Part shown: one piece after another, positions 51,642 through 60,627 of the stretch
Layout of the letters: every line of letters starts with the position of its first letter
How positions within the stretch are numbered: the first letter of the stretch is position 1
Assembly (NCBI RefSeq): GCF_001420715.1
Contig: NZ_LJJC01000015.1
Coordinates: forward strand, 150,242 to 214,241
From: Heyndrickxia shackletonii
GTDB lineage: Bacteria; Bacillota; Bacilli; Bacillales; Bacillaceae_C
Length of the DNA stretch: 64,000 nt
Reading direction: 5' to 3'
The notes under the pieces: model-generated
What the model was told of the DNA's origin: nothing
The model's input: only the letters and a program-made list of their open reading frames with translations
Databases searched by the model: none
Made by a program: the position numbers and the translations under genes

Positions 51642-52737
51642 TTTCAACTACCACCTTTTTAACCAATTCCTCAATTGGAACATAATCATAATCATACCCA
51701 AAGTATTTTGGACCTGCTGTTTCGATTCCTTTGTCCGTTCTCCATTTTTCATGAGCTGGCAATCCTAGCACTCGAACGCGTTTTCCATATTTTAAACTTT
51801 CTGTTGTAACAGGTAATAAAGTTTCATAATCTACTAGACAAATCAAATCCGGGGTCATACCGACAACTTGATCATTTTTTTCTGCGATAAGATTTTCATT
51901 TTGAAAATGGACCTTCATATTTTCGTCTTTATTTATTTCAATTCCTTCCAGATTCATTTTCCCAAGGTTAAATCCACCCCTCGTTTCTCGAATAACATCG
52001 ACAATTTTCCCTTGGAATAATTCATATCCAGAAACTAAATTTAGTAATTCTTGAAGTTTCTCGTTCGCGTCTTTATCTTTTGATGCAATAATTTTACCGA
52101 TTTTTTCAGAAAGCGTAATGATATTATGGACTCCACTCTTCTTGATCTGTACGCCGGTTGTAGGATACAAACTAACTAAAGAACTGGCCCCCATCTCAAC
52201 CGTTGCTGTCCTGGCTAAGCGTTCCGTCCATTTATTATCAATCGTTTCGAAAATCCCGATGTTGCCTTTTTCATCCGTAATCGCCATCGGTGTTGCCGAA
52301 ATACCATCCAAGTTGAATGTCACCATTTGTAATTCCGGGAAGGCTCTTCCCATACCGTCACAGTCAATGAGTGGTAAATCCAGTTGGGCCGCTACCACAA
52401 TCGGAATCATCGAATTAACCCCGCCAGCTTCCATTGGGTACGTTCCTGTGATCTTTTCTTTTCCTAAATACTTAGCCAGCTTTTGAAAAACTTTAACAAA
52501 CTCGTCTCCACGTGGGAATTTTTCTATTAATACAGAAGGTGCCCCCATCATTGCAGCTGGAATAAAAAAGTCTTCATCTTCTATTTCATCTACTGAATAC
52601 AATTTAACTGGTCCATTTTTTTCAATGGCTGAAAGAGCCATCAACTTTCCTATATAAGGATCTCCTCCTCCGCCTGTCCCTAGGAAGGCTGCTCCTATCG
52701 CAATATTTTCTATAGCTTCTTTATCTAAATATCTCAT
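51634..52737 (-). CDS. DUF917 family protein
   Basis: A 367-residue protein. The N terminus AIENIAIGAAFLGTGGGGDP, then PAAMMGAPSVLIEKFPRGDE and PMEAGGVNSMIPIVVAAQLD, is characteristic of DUF917, a family found next to HyuA-like genes and related to thiohydantoin desulfurase. It probably forms one complex or pathway with HyuA. Its ATG overlaps the permease stop as ATGA; GGAGG is upstream. Confidence 0.9.
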   Translation of the reverse strand: MRYLDKEAIENIAIGAAFLGTGGGGDPYIGKLMALSAIEKNGPVKLYSVDEIEDEDFFIPAAMMGAPSVLIEKFPRGDEFVKVFQKLAKYLGKEKITGTYPMEAGGVNSMIPIVVAAQLDLPLIDCDGMGRAFPELQMVTFNLDGISATPMAITDEKGNIGIFETIDNKWTERLARTATVEMGASSLVSLYPTTGVQIKKSGVHNIITLSEKIGKIIASKDKDANEKLQELLNLVSGYELFQGKIVDVIRETRGGFNLGKMNLEGIEINKDENMKVHFQNENLIAEKNDQVVGMTPDLICLVDYETLLPVTTESLKYGKRVRVLGLPAHEKWRTDKGIETAGPKYFGYDYDYVPIEELVKKVVVENV

Positions 52738-54002
52738 CTATTTTCCTCCAACATAATTGTTTTTTGTACAGATATACGATGTCCGAAATAATAAATAACA
52801 AATGAAATGACAATCCCAATCAAGGGCTGGTTAGGTATTTGCGGCAAACTAGGGAATAAAGAGAAAACAACTGGAATACTAGCAATAACAGCACCAACAA
52901 GCCAAGAATAAATACCTAAGCGGTTTACGCCTTCCACTTCTCTCCAACTATTTTTATCCCCTTTGTTCATCACCCAATAAGAGGCAATCATGACACCTGC
53001 GACTGGTGGAATCATGGCTGATAAAATCGACATAATCGGTGTAAAGTAATTTAATATGCCTACTACAGCAAGCAATGTCCCAACCATACCAGCAATTCCA
53101 ACCGCCATTTTTTCTTTTTGCTTGGAAATGTTAAAAACATTTATGAGCGCAAATCCACCTGAGATCGCATTCACCAAATTTGTTTTCCATGTAGCTAAAA
53201 TCAAAGCAATACCACCAATAAATGGTGTGGCTATATCCATAAAGACAGCAGTAATATCACTTGTTTTATAGGCGATTGATAAAACAGCACCGATGCCAAT
53301 CATAAATACACCAGCTGGTATAATTCCAAAGATTGCTGCCTTCAAAACATCTGAACGCTTGTTGGAAAATTGTGAATAATCACCCGCTATAACTGCACCT
53401 AATGCAAATGATCCAATCGTTACTGCCAGCCCATTCATAAAACTCATATTCCCTTTAGGCTTGTAGTTCTGGATAATTTGTAAATGATCTCCAGTCAATG
53501 TTTGAATTAACCCAAATGCACAAATTACAACTAATAAAGGAACGGCAATATAACTTAATACACGCAGCACTTTAATACCGTAAATTGCTGAAATAACCAT
53601 CACCAAGCCACTTAAGAAAGAAGCTAACGGAACGGGCATATTCATGTGGTACACGGCTAACAAATTTGCTACCGCAGCACCACAAACATTGGCCTGAATT
53701 CCAAACCAGCCTAAGCAAGCAACCGCCAGAATAATCGATATTATCGTCCGAGATCCTTTGTTACCAAACACTTGTCCTGCAACTTGAACGGTTGGCTTTC
53801 CTAAATCACTGCTTTGAATCCCTTGCAAAATCATGAGGAGTACTACTATGGAATACCCTACAAAAGCTACGAATAATGACTTAGATAGGCTCATACCAGA
53901 AATAAGCGTATTCCCTACTAAAAGACTCGGTATGCAAATCATCGCTCCAGCCCAGATAATCCCCAGACTATACCACGACTGATTCTCTCCATTTTTTCTC
54001 AT
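52734..54002 (-). CDS. NCS1/CodB-like nucleobase or hydantoin permease
   Basis: A 422-residue transporter with about 12 membrane segments. WYSLGIIWAGAMICIPSLLV, ACLGWFGIQANVCGAAVANL and IAGDYSQFSNKRSDVLKAAI match the CodB branch of NCS1 transporters for cytosine, purines or hydantoins. GGAGGGG precedes the ATG. It is first in the operon, so substrate import, DUF917 and HyuA are made together. In context a hydantoin-like ring compound is the likely substrate. Confidence 0.9.
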   Translation of the reverse strand: MRKNGENQSWYSLGIIWAGAMICIPSLLVGNTLISGMSLSKSLFVAFVGYSIVVLLMILQGIQSSDLGKPTVQVAGQVFGNKGSRTIISIILAVACLGWFGIQANVCGAAVANLLAVYHMNMPVPLASFLSGLVMVISAIYGIKVLRVLSYIAVPLLVVICAFGLIQTLTGDHLQIIQNYKPKGNMSFMNGLAVTIGSFALGAVIAGDYSQFSNKRSDVLKAAIFGIIPAGVFMIGIGAVLSIAYKTSDITAVFMDIATPFIGGIALILATWKTNLVNAISGGFALINVFNISKQKEKMAVGIAGMVGTLLAVVGILNYFTPIMSILSAMIPPVAGVMIASYWVMNKGDKNSWREVEGVNRLGIYSWLVGAVIASIPVVFSLFPSLPQIPNQPLIGIVISFVIYYFGHRISVQKTIMLEENR

Positions 54003-54064
54003 ATTGCCCCTCCTTAGTTCTTGATTTTCCTTATTATAAAAGAAGGTATGGACGCAAGTCTTTT

Positions 54065-54118
54065 TCTAAAATGAAAAAAAAATCCGCAATTTTGTCATTT
54101 CCGACAAAACAGCGGATG
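54065..54118 (-). terminator. Intrinsic terminator of the PucR gene
   Basis: On the minus strand ATCCGC/GCGGAT and TTTTGTC/GACAAAA nest into one stem, followed by eight Ts. It separates pucR from the permease operon. Confidence 0.8.
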
Positions 54119-54121
54119 ATT

Positions 54122-55729
54122 CTAACCAGTAATTAATCGATAAATCATACAAGCTATATACACATCGTAGAATTCAGAAAAAACCGTTACATCATTTCCA
54201 ATCAGTTCACTAATCTTATTGATTCGATACTTCACGGTATTTTTGTGAATAAAAAGGAGTTTCCCACACTTGTCGAAATCCCCATTCGCATCCAAGAGAA
54301 AAGTCATTAAAGTCCTTAATGACTCTTTATCATTTAAAATGGGAGCAATGACGGAAAAGCATTCTTCAATCATTTCTTCTCCTTGTTTACTCAAATCAAT
54401 GGCGCGCTTCATCGACCTGATTTCAGCTGCCGTATATAATTTACGCATTGGATAGATTAGGTGGACTTTCCCCCCTACATTATTGACCAATTGATACATG
54501 CGACGTACATCTTGCGTGTTTTTCATTTTCGGAGAATAAACAATTTCGGATATATGAGAGATATAATTCGTCGTTTCAATAAACTCGTTAGCTATCTCAA
54601 ACTCGTGGTATTTATATAAACAATTCCCCAAAAGAACAATAATGCAATCATCAATGATTTGAATCACTCTAGTGTTATAATACTTCGAAAGCTGCTCTTC
54701 TAATTCTTCTCTTATTGCCTTTTCTTCTGAGAGATCGTTAATATAAACCATCCACATCATTTGAATAGCAGAGACATCGATGTGAAGCAAATTACCTAAT
54801 CTGCGCATTTTTTCGCTTTCATCATTTATAATCGCTTTTACTAAAGCATATTCACTAACTTCATCATGCTTGTCTCCCCATAGATTAATCGCGACTTGTA
54901 CCACTTCACTAACTTTTTCAATGGTCTTAGCCGGCAATTTTGAATTCTCCTTAATCAGAAACAAATAAAGGAGCTCTCCGTTTTTTTGGTGAATACTCTT
55001 GTACTCAATGAAACAAGCTGGAGCACTTCTATCTAATTTTTGGTACTCCCTTCTATTATTCAGATTGGATTGCAAAAATTCCTCGATAACTTTCGAAACA
55101 TCTAAAGATGAATTGCGCGGCCACATTACTTGGTTCACAATCTCGTAATGTGTATTCGTCAAAAGAATATTTGCTTTCAGGCGATCAGATAACATTTTAA
55201 GAGTAATTTCCACACTCTGCAGATGTTCTGGCAATAAGGAAACCTTTTCTAACGTCTCCTTAACAAAGCTATCATTAACGGTCTGATTACTCACAATCGC
55301 TTCCATCACTTCATAGATTACTTCATTATAACGAAGAGAATAATCGTTTTTAGGCATACAAATGATAATAAAGTCTTGAGAGTCTGCTAATTGCAGTACC
55401 TCCTCTGGTATCTCCGGCAAAACAATTCCCACATAATATAAAATGAGACCTAATTCCCCTAAATCATGTAAGTGTTGAATGGTCTCGCATTGTTTTTGTA
55501 TACTATCTCTAATGGAATAAAAAGAGCTAATGACAAGCTCTTCCGCATACCACTCTTCTTGAACCGTTTGGATGATGTTAGAGAAAAAATCTACATTCGA
55601 AACTTCTAACACAGATAAAGATGACACGGTTCGATTAAGATTATTTTTACCAGTCAGCACCTCTGCACCCCTAAAGGATGGCAATTGCAGCAAATCTTTT
55701 ACCGTTACCCCATTTTCATTCACCACCAC
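54122..55729 (-). CDS. PucR-family transcriptional regulator
   Basis: A 535-residue regulator. The N-terminal PucR domain (GVTVKDLLQLPSFRGAEVLT; SSLSVLEVSNVDFF) is followed by a sensor middle and the C-terminal HTH LLDANGDFDKCGKLLFIHKN, TVKYRINKISELIG. PucR proteins activate purine or ring-nitrogen catabolism in Bacillus. It lies directly upstream of the permease-DUF917-HyuA operon and is its likely activator. The start is one of three consecutive GTG codons with no clear ribosome site, so it is uncertain. Confidence 0.9.
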   Translation of the reverse strand: MVVNENGVTVKDLLQLPSFRGAEVLTGKNNLNRTVSSLSVLEVSNVDFFSNIIQTVQEEWYAEELVISSFYSIRDSIQKQCETIQHLHDLGELGLILYYVGIVLPEIPEEVLQLADSQDFIIICMPKNDYSLRYNEVIYEVMEAIVSNQTVNDSFVKETLEKVSLLPEHLQSVEITLKMLSDRLKANILLTNTHYEIVNQVMWPRNSSLDVSKVIEEFLQSNLNNRREYQKLDRSAPACFIEYKSIHQKNGELLYLFLIKENSKLPAKTIEKVSEVVQVAINLWGDKHDEVSEYALVKAIINDESEKMRRLGNLLHIDVSAIQMMWMVYINDLSEEKAIREELEEQLSKYYNTRVIQIIDDCIIVLLGNCLYKYHEFEIANEFIETTNYISHISEIVYSPKMKNTQDVRRMYQLVNNVGGKVHLIYPMRKLYTAAEIRSMKRAIDLSKQGEEMIEECFSVIAPILNDKESLRTLMTFLLDANGDFDKCGKLLFIHKNTVKYRINKISELIGNDVTVFSEFYDVYIACMIYRLITG

Positions 55730-55790
55730 TTCTGCACTATTTATGTTAATACTAATCAGAATCGATCATTAGAAACCCATTTAATTCCAA

Positions 55791-56825
55791 TCACATTAGC
55801 CTTATATCATCAATTAGTGCATCGATATCTTCTTTTTTTGTTGCCCAGCTTGTACAGAATCGAACTACCGTTTCTCTTTCATTAATCTTACTCCAAAACT
55901 CAAAACCGTATTTCTTACTCAAATAATCCAGTTGTGTATTTGTAAGAATAGGAAATTGTTGGTTCGTAAACGACTCTCCATATAATTTGATCCCTTTTTC
56001 CTCAAATGCATGTTTTAATTGTAATGCATAGTTTACTGCGCTTCCGCAAATGTCAAAATATAAATCGTCTTCAAAGAGGACAGCAAACTGGATACCTAAT
56101 AGCCTGCCTTTTGCAAGCAACCCACCACGTTGTTTCATGATGTACCTAAAATCTCTTTTTAATGGATCCGAACATATGACAACTGCTTCTCCAAACAGAG
56201 CTCCACATTTTGTGCCGCCAATATAAAAGACATCACATAAATTTGCAATATCCTCAAGTGTCAAATCATTATTTGGGCTTGTCAAAGCATACCCCAATCT
56301 TGCTCCATCTAAAAATAATGGAAGGCCAAGTTCACGACAAACCTTGCTTAATGATTCTAATTCTGCTTTCGAATAAAGAGTACCATTTTCGGTAGGATTA
56401 GAGATATATACCATCCCTGGTTGGACAGCTGATTCATGCATTGGATTATTCCAATGCTCATCGTACATTTCTTTTACCTGTTCGGCCTGAATTTTCCCAT
56501 CCTCACTAGGAAGTGTCAGTACTTGATGTCCAGTAGCCTCTATTGCGCCTGCTTCATGCGTAGCTATATGCCCGGAAGTTGCACTCACTACCCCTTGATG
56601 CGGTCGTAATACAGATGCAATAACAATAGAATTGGTTTGCGTTCCACCTACAAGAAAATGAACATCTATATCCTCTTTTTTACAGGCTTTTTTTATTTTT
56701 TCAATGGCATTCTTAGAATACTCATCATTCCCATATCCTGAAGATTGCCTAAAATTTGTATCTATTAATTTATCTAAAATTTTCGGATGGCATCCTTCTA
56801 AATAGTCACTCTGGAAATTAATCAT
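55791..56825 (-). CDS. Threonine aldolase family PLP protein
   Basis: About 344 residues: MINFQSDYLEGCHPKILDKL, HFLVGGTQTNSIVIASVLRP, VYISNPTENGTLYSKAELES, LFLDGARLGYALTSP with the PLP Asp, and YIGGTKCGALFGEAVV with the Schiff-base Lys. This is the low-specificity threonine aldolase/beta-eliminating lyase fold; Asp-Gly-Ala-Arg is diagnostic. ATG 56825 follows AGGGG. It lies just upstream of pucR, with its own promoter. Confidence 0.87.
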   Translation of the reverse strand: MINFQSDYLEGCHPKILDKLIDTNFRQSSGYGNDEYSKNAIEKIKKACKKEDIDVHFLVGGTQTNSIVIASVLRPHQGVVSATSGHIATHEAGAIEATGHQVLTLPSEDGKIQAEQVKEMYDEHWNNPMHESAVQPGMVYISNPTENGTLYSKAELESLSKVCRELGLPLFLDGARLGYALTSPNNDLTLEDIANLCDVFYIGGTKCGALFGEAVVICSDPLKRDFRYIMKQRGGLLAKGRLLGIQFAVLFEDDLYFDICGSAVNYALQLKHAFEEKGIKLYGESFTNQQFPILTNTQLDYLSKKYGFEFWSKINERETVVRFCTSWATKKEDIDALIDDIRLM

Positions 56826-57085
56826 TACATTCACCCCTAGACATTATATATCCTGAAAATTTCAAGTATTGATTATCAAATTTTACTACTGTAATGCACC
56901 AAAATCAAAAATTACTTTTTTATCATTAATACAACATCATCGAAGTGCAGGAAAATTTTTATGCTTCCTGGGGAGTTTAATATTGTTAAATGTAAGAAGT
57001 TAGAAAATATAAAGTAAAGGAGATATCCACTTTAGATAAGAAAAATAAAACCAAGACTTAAATGCAAAAAAAAGGTAAATCAATA

Positions 57086-57127
57086 AAGGACATAACATAT
57101 TTTATATGACTAATATGTTATGTCCTT
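57086..57127 (+). terminator. 16-bp-stem hairpin in the gap 56826-57209
   Basis: AAGGACATAACATATT pairs exactly with AATATGTTATGTCCTT, followed by CTTTTCTT. The gap also has AAAGGAG at about 57018 followed by a short frame without a start codon (LDKKNKTKT), possibly the stump of a tiny gene; nothing else is visible. Confidence 0.7.
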
Positions 57128-57209
57128 CTTTTCTTACTGTTGAAAGATTTTTGATAGAATGATAATCTCAAAACACAGTATATGTATATTTATATAAGGA
57201 GCTAATGCC

Positions 57210-57725
57210 ATGCCTAATATTTCTCTTGCTGAAGCTGTAAAATTAAAGAGCTTATTATCCAAAAGAATACATGAATTAGAAGAAGAAATGGATCGTGTAG
57301 CGTTTATAGAAATTGAAAAAGGAAGTAAAGTTCCGAAACAAGTTCGTACTTTAACTGATGTCGAACTAGATTTAGAAGAAGTCCGAAAAGATTTTCGTTT
57401 ACTTGACAAACTCATGTATAAAGCGAATATCGAAAACGAAATTGCTTTTAATGATCAATTATTTACGATTGTTGAAGCAATAGAACTTGCTACCCAGTTA
57501 CGTGCTAAAGCTCGGAAATATAAGGTATACGGCACAGCACCTAAAGAGGAGTTTCCTTATTCTTATTGTGAGGGTGTATCTCTTCTTAAAGTTGCGATGT
57601 TTGATCCAGAAATGTATCGGTTACAAGGTTTAGAAATTGAACGCCAAGCTAATCGACTGTCTAATTTAATTAATGCCAAAAACTATTCCATAGAATTAAA
57701 TTTTGATAGTGAAAAATATTTCTAA
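57210..57725 (+). CDS. DIP1984-like helical protein
   Basis: A 171-residue, mostly helical protein: SLAEAVKLKSLLSKRIHELE, VRTLTDVELDLEEVRKDFRL, LDKLMYKANIENEIAFNDQL, TIVEAIELATQLRAKARKYK. The helix-pair layout with a mid Asn-rich turn resembles the DIP1984 (septicolysin-like) family. A function is not known; the family is sometimes found with RNA-repair genes, none of which is here. AAGGAG precedes the ATG by 10 bases. A hairpin and a tiny frame with a strong ribosome site follow. Confidence 0.6.
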   Translation: MPNISLAEAVKLKSLLSKRIHELEEEMDRVAFIEIEKGSKVPKQVRTLTDVELDLEEVRKDFRLLDKLMYKANIENEIAFNDQLFTIVEAIELATQLRAKARKYKVYGTAPKEEFPYSYCEGVSLLKVAMFDPEMYRLQGLEIERQANRLSNLINAKNYSIELNFDSEKYF

Positions 57726-57726
57726 A

Positions 57727-57760
57727 ACCTTGAAGCGGTGAGACTCCACTTCAAGGCATA
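57727..57760 (+). terminator. Hairpin after the DIP1984-like gene, without a U tract
   Basis: CCTTGAAG pairs with CTTCAAGG around CGGTGAGACTCCA. No T run follows; instead a strong AAGGAGA lies 12 bases downstream, so it may act in mRNA processing or coupling. Confidence 0.45.
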
Positions 57761-57775
57761 GAAGGAGATGTTTTT

Positions 57776-57856
57776 GTGTACTCAAGTACAATTGTAATTG
57801 CAAACGGTAAAACCAATAATCCAATTACCAATTACATTCTTACCTGTTACCGATAA
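57776..57856 (+). CDS. 26-residue putative microprotein
   Basis: GTG 57776 with AAGGAGA 7 bases upstream opens MYSSTIVIANGKTNNPITNY, ILTCYR, then TAA. The ribosome site is among the best in the window, but the peptide is tiny. It could be the stump of a larger gene whose remainder was deleted. It is followed by a terminator at 57918. Confidence 0.4.
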   Translation: MYSSTIVIANGKTNNPITNYILTCYR

Positions 57857-57917
57857 CCATCTTTAGTAATGGATGGTCGATGACCAATTCCTCCAATTAG
57901 TTATTAAATCTCCTTCT

Positions 57918-57956
57918 ATGAATCCTTCATCCATATTGGATGGAGGATTTTTTTCT
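57918..57956 (+). terminator. Intrinsic terminator
   Basis: ATCCTTCATCCA pairs with TGGATGGAGGAT, followed by TTTTTTCTG. Beyond it, 57957-58341 shows no gene. Confidence 0.8.
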
Positions 57957-58341
57957 GTAATTAATCGTTATAGAAAATGTTCTATTTTAATGATATTTAT
58001 TAAACTAAACTCCAGTTAGCGTAAGTACAATTTTTAACAATCTGTATTTAATTTACCTTAGATTACCTAAACGTAGTTTATAAACTTCGAGATTTGGTGG
58101 CTTTGATCCGGGTAGCATGAGTCCACTAACTCTAATCATTTAATATCATTGAAAAATTGCTGTACAAAAATATTCGTTTACATCTGTCCATTGCCCCCCT
58201 AATTAATCCATAATTTTAAAAAGCCCCTAAGGATGGTTTTAATATTTCAAGTTTATTTTTAATTTAAAACCTTATTACAAGCTCCCAATTTATAGCCTTT
58301 GAAAACTAAATTAGAGGCGATAGATAAAGCCACAGTCATGT

Positions 58342-58368
58342 TAACGAGTTCAGTTTTGAAGTATAAAA
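58342..58368 (+). repeat. Solo terminal-inverted-repeat copy of the 44.8-kb element
   Basis: TAACGAGTTCAGTTTTGAAG continues TATAAAA and matches the right TIR of the 44773-48717 element at 24 of 27 positions. No transposase or partner end is nearby. Confidence 0.65.
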
Positions 58369-58404
58369 CTAAATTTATATGGGGTAATAACAAGTTAAAT
58401 CTCA

Positions 58405-58441
58405 TACAAAAAACACCGAAATTAGTACGGTGTTTTTTGTA
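58405..58441. terminator. Bidirectional hairpin
   Basis: TACAAAAAACACCG pairs exactly with CGGTGTTTTTTGTA around a 9-base loop. Confidence 0.7.
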
Positions 58442-58458
58442 TGTCTTTATTATTTATT

Positions 58459-58530
58459 CTTGTTTAACTAAAGCACCCTTTAGTTGAACAAGAAAAGTGA
58501 CGATTACTCAACAATCGCGCCCGATTGTGG
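58459..58530. repeat. Dispersed hairpin repeat, copy 1 (types A and B)
   Basis: Hairpin A: CTTGTTTAACTAAAG and CTTTAGTTGAACAAG around CACC. Then AAAAGTGACGATTACTCA, then hairpin B: ACAATCG-CGCC-CGATTGT. It lies 66 bases past the stop of the DUF3888-like gene. Confidence 0.8.
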
Positions 58531-58595
58531 AAGATGATTTATGTTTTCTTATTGAAGATACGCACCCGTTGAAGAATGAAAATAAACGTTTATCT

Positions 58596-59023
58596 CTATT
58601 CATCATTTTGAGAATAGCTAATTAAGTCTATTTGAATGTTTTTATCAAATCCTAAAACGAATTTTAAAGTATCATTTCCCAAAATCTTTGATTTATTTTT
58701 ACTAACATCGTGATCCAGCACTTCAATATTAAACAAAACATGATAACTTACATAGTCGCCTTTTTTCCTCTTGGAAACTTCAAAATTTTCTATTCCGTAT
58801 CCAACCGAACTATCTTCTGCCATTTTATAGTGCTGTTTTATAGCCTTCAAAATTTCTGGTGTAAAAATATCCATAATTAAATTATCCTTAACGCCACCCA
58901 CATTTTGTTCAACAGACGCATTTGTAGATACTAAACCTTTCGAGCCATAAGAGAAAAAAACAATACACTTACAATGGATAAGGTTAAAACAACTTTTATT
59001 GGAATATTTACCCTTTTAAACAA
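58596..59023 (-). pseudogene. DUF3888-like exported protein with a homopolymer frameshift
   Basis: The downstream frame encodes NLIMDIFTPEILKAIKQHYK, VSYHVLFNIEVLDHDVSKNK, LGNDTLKFVLGF, resembling DUF3888. It is open back to SYGSKGLVSTNASVEQNVGG but lacks a start. In another frame TTG 59023 (TAGGTG 7 bases upstream) opens a signal peptide FKRVNIPIKVVLTLSIVSVL. One extra base in the 7-base A run at 58954-58960 (plus strand) joins the two into a normal secreted protein. It is either a sequence error, a phase-variable gene or a fresh pseudogene. Confidence 0.6.
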
Positions 59024-59446
59024 TATATAACACCTACCCATCTTAGACTTTATTAAATACTTATTCCGATATTGGTTAATTTAGCATTGCTTGTCAGATG
59101 TGTTTTTCTTACCATTTACTAAATAAAGACACAAAAAAATGGACCGCTGTAACAGTCCATTATTGTTCAGTTCTTGCGCCCGATTTTTGAATAAAAGTTA
59201 ATGAGGATTGTTCCACTAAACTGTCCCTATAGCCACCCATGAATCGAAAAAATCATCGCTTTACCACAAAGAACGAAAGTAGAGTTTTTGTGGTAATACT
59301 GATATTGCGACATGAGGTCTAATTTTAGGCTCAGCTTTTTTTAAAATTTAAATTGCTGGGTCTACTTTAGCATTGTCTTTTTTAGATATTCACTGTTTTG
59401 TACTTTCATAGTAGTTACAGAAGAAAAGCTGTCCGAAGATAGCAAT
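59024..59446. other. Non-coding stretch with a hairpin repeat
   Basis: It contains a TGGAC/GTCCA hairpin (59140-59159), the repeat copy at 59161-59229 and AT-rich DNA. I see no gene on either strand. Confidence 0.5.
59161..59229. repeat. Dispersed hairpin repeat, copy 2
   Basis: TTGCGCCCGATTTTTGAATA, AAAGTTAATGAGGATTGTTC, CACTAAACTGTCC: the type B core followed by half of type A. It shares the order seen in the copy at 61764. Confidence 0.65.
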
Positions 59447-59653
59447 TCAAAACATATAAATCAAACCAGCTATTCCTAGTGAGATTACTCCTAGAAGACC
59501 AGAGTATAATGCGATTTTTGTTCTGAACTTTCTATGTTGTACCGTTTCTGAAAAAAAGTTTGCTCTTTGCTGTTGTCCATCTGTCCAAGCTCCTAAGAAA
59601 ATTCCTGATAAAGCGATACCCAATAAACCGATAATGAGAAACACCTGGAACAA
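59447..59653 (-). CDS. DUF5316-like small membrane protein
   Basis: A 68-residue protein with two membrane segments (FLIIGLLGIALSGIFLGAW; IALYSGLLGVISLGIAGLIY) around a basic loop QQQRANFFSETVQHRKFRTK. The RANFFSET...HR..RT pattern is like DUF5316 proteins of Bacillus. TTG start; GGAGGG lies 14 bases away, so initiation is uncertain. Function unknown. Confidence 0.65.
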   Translation of the reverse strand: MFQVFLIIGLLGIALSGIFLGAWTDGQQQRANFFSETVQHRKFRTKIALYSGLLGVISLGIAGLIYMF

Positions 59654-59737
59654 CCATATCCAACTCCCTCCATACTTTAATCATTTTACGTTTTATAATT
59701 GATTAGGTTTCATTAATTTCCAACAATTAGTTATGTT

Positions 59738-59770
59738 CTTGTTACGCTAACCTGCCCCTTTTTTTAAGTA
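59738..59770. repeat. Dispersed hairpin repeat, partial copy 3
   Basis: CTTGTTACGCTAACCTGCCC followed by CTTTTTTT: the left half and loop of type A, 150 bases past the stop of the membrane-protein gene at 59920. Confidence 0.5.
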
Positions 59771-59919
59771 CAATTTTTCACCTTATCTGAACTAATTTGT
59801 TTAATTTAGTTGTAATAGGTGTATAGGCTCACCTTTAAAATTTGGTATACTTTCTGGACCAGATGAGTCTTTTCCTATACCACTACTGCATATGCTTCAC
59901 TAATGTATTTTTTGACTTT

Positions 59920-60258
59920 TTATATTGATTTTATAATAATGTTTACTATGTGTTTAAAGCCATATCTAACAATAAAAAACGCAAATATCAAAGCAATTCT
60001 AATATCTGAACCGTGTTCTTTAAAGTCAATCATATAAAGGACTGATATTAATATGAATATCAGTGATTGTATAGTTACAGCGCTTTTAACTTTTAATCTA
60101 CGTACATGATCCATTTTTTCTGAATCTATTTCTTCTAAAGGTGAATCGGTTAAAAAATATACTGCTTTAGACTTAAATTTATTTAAGTGCAAGTAAATAA
60201 GCCCAATTATTTGACATAAAATCATAAGAGTAAAAAGCACTCGAAAAAAAATAATCAT
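59920..60258 (-). CDS. Membrane protein of unknown function
   Basis: A 112-residue protein with three membrane segments (MIIFFRVLFTLMILCQIIGL; AVTIQSLIFILISVLYMIDF; IRIALIFAFFIVRYGFKHIV) and an acidic cytosolic stretch SPLEEIDSEKMDHVRRLKVK. AAGGGGAG precedes the ATG. Family not recognised. Confidence 0.65.
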   Translation of the reverse strand: MIIFFRVLFTLMILCQIIGLIYLHLNKFKSKAVYFLTDSPLEEIDSEKMDHVRRLKVKSAVTIQSLIFILISVLYMIDFKEHGSDIRIALIFAFFIVRYGFKHIVNIIIKSI

Positions 60259-60369
60259 TCTTAAACTCCCCTTTTTTATTGTCTAAATAATCTAAATTAT
60301 ATAGTATTTATATTCTTCATGAAAATCCAATATATATTTAAAAATCCTTATTTTGGACTATTTTGCAGT

Positions 60370-60434
60370 TCATAAAAAAAGGAGAAGGTGAATCTTAAGT
60401 AGATTTACCTATAAGGATGTCACTCCTTTTACTA
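60370..60434. terminator. Compound hairpin in the gap 60259-60627
   Basis: Outer AAAAGGAG/CTCCTTTT and inner GGTGAATCT-TAAGT-AGATTTACC stems. The rest of the gap has a repeat copy at 60553 and no gene. Confidence 0.55.
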
Positions 60435-60552
60435 GAGGAACAATGAATTATTTTTATATAATTATTTTGAAAGTGTAATTGCAACTTCTTACATAAGAAT
60501 CTTGGCAAGTTTGTCAAATAAGAAAAAGCCACCAAATTGGCAGCTGGATCTT

Positions 60553-60582
60553 AACTCTTGCACCCGTTAGTGGAACAAGCAA
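60553..60582. repeat. Dispersed hairpin repeat, partial copy 4
   Basis: AACTCTTGCACCCGTTAGTG then GAACAAGC, a right-half type A copy. It precedes the only plus-strand gene of this region. A near match, ACTCTTGCACCCTTTAGTTA, is at 32944. Confidence 0.5.
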
Positions 60583-60627
60583 ATATTAATGTTGAAAAGG
60601 GAAACACTAATTTTGAGATGAGTCAAA

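Noticed and set aside
57134-57415. Minus-strand frame opposite the DIP1984-like gene.
   Set aside because: It is a Ser-rich antisense shadow of the plus-strand gene, which has a clear ribosome site and helical protein pattern.
58299-58487. Plus-strand frame over the solo TIR.
   Set aside because: It consists of the TIR copy, a terminator hairpin and part of a dispersed repeat; no ribosome site.
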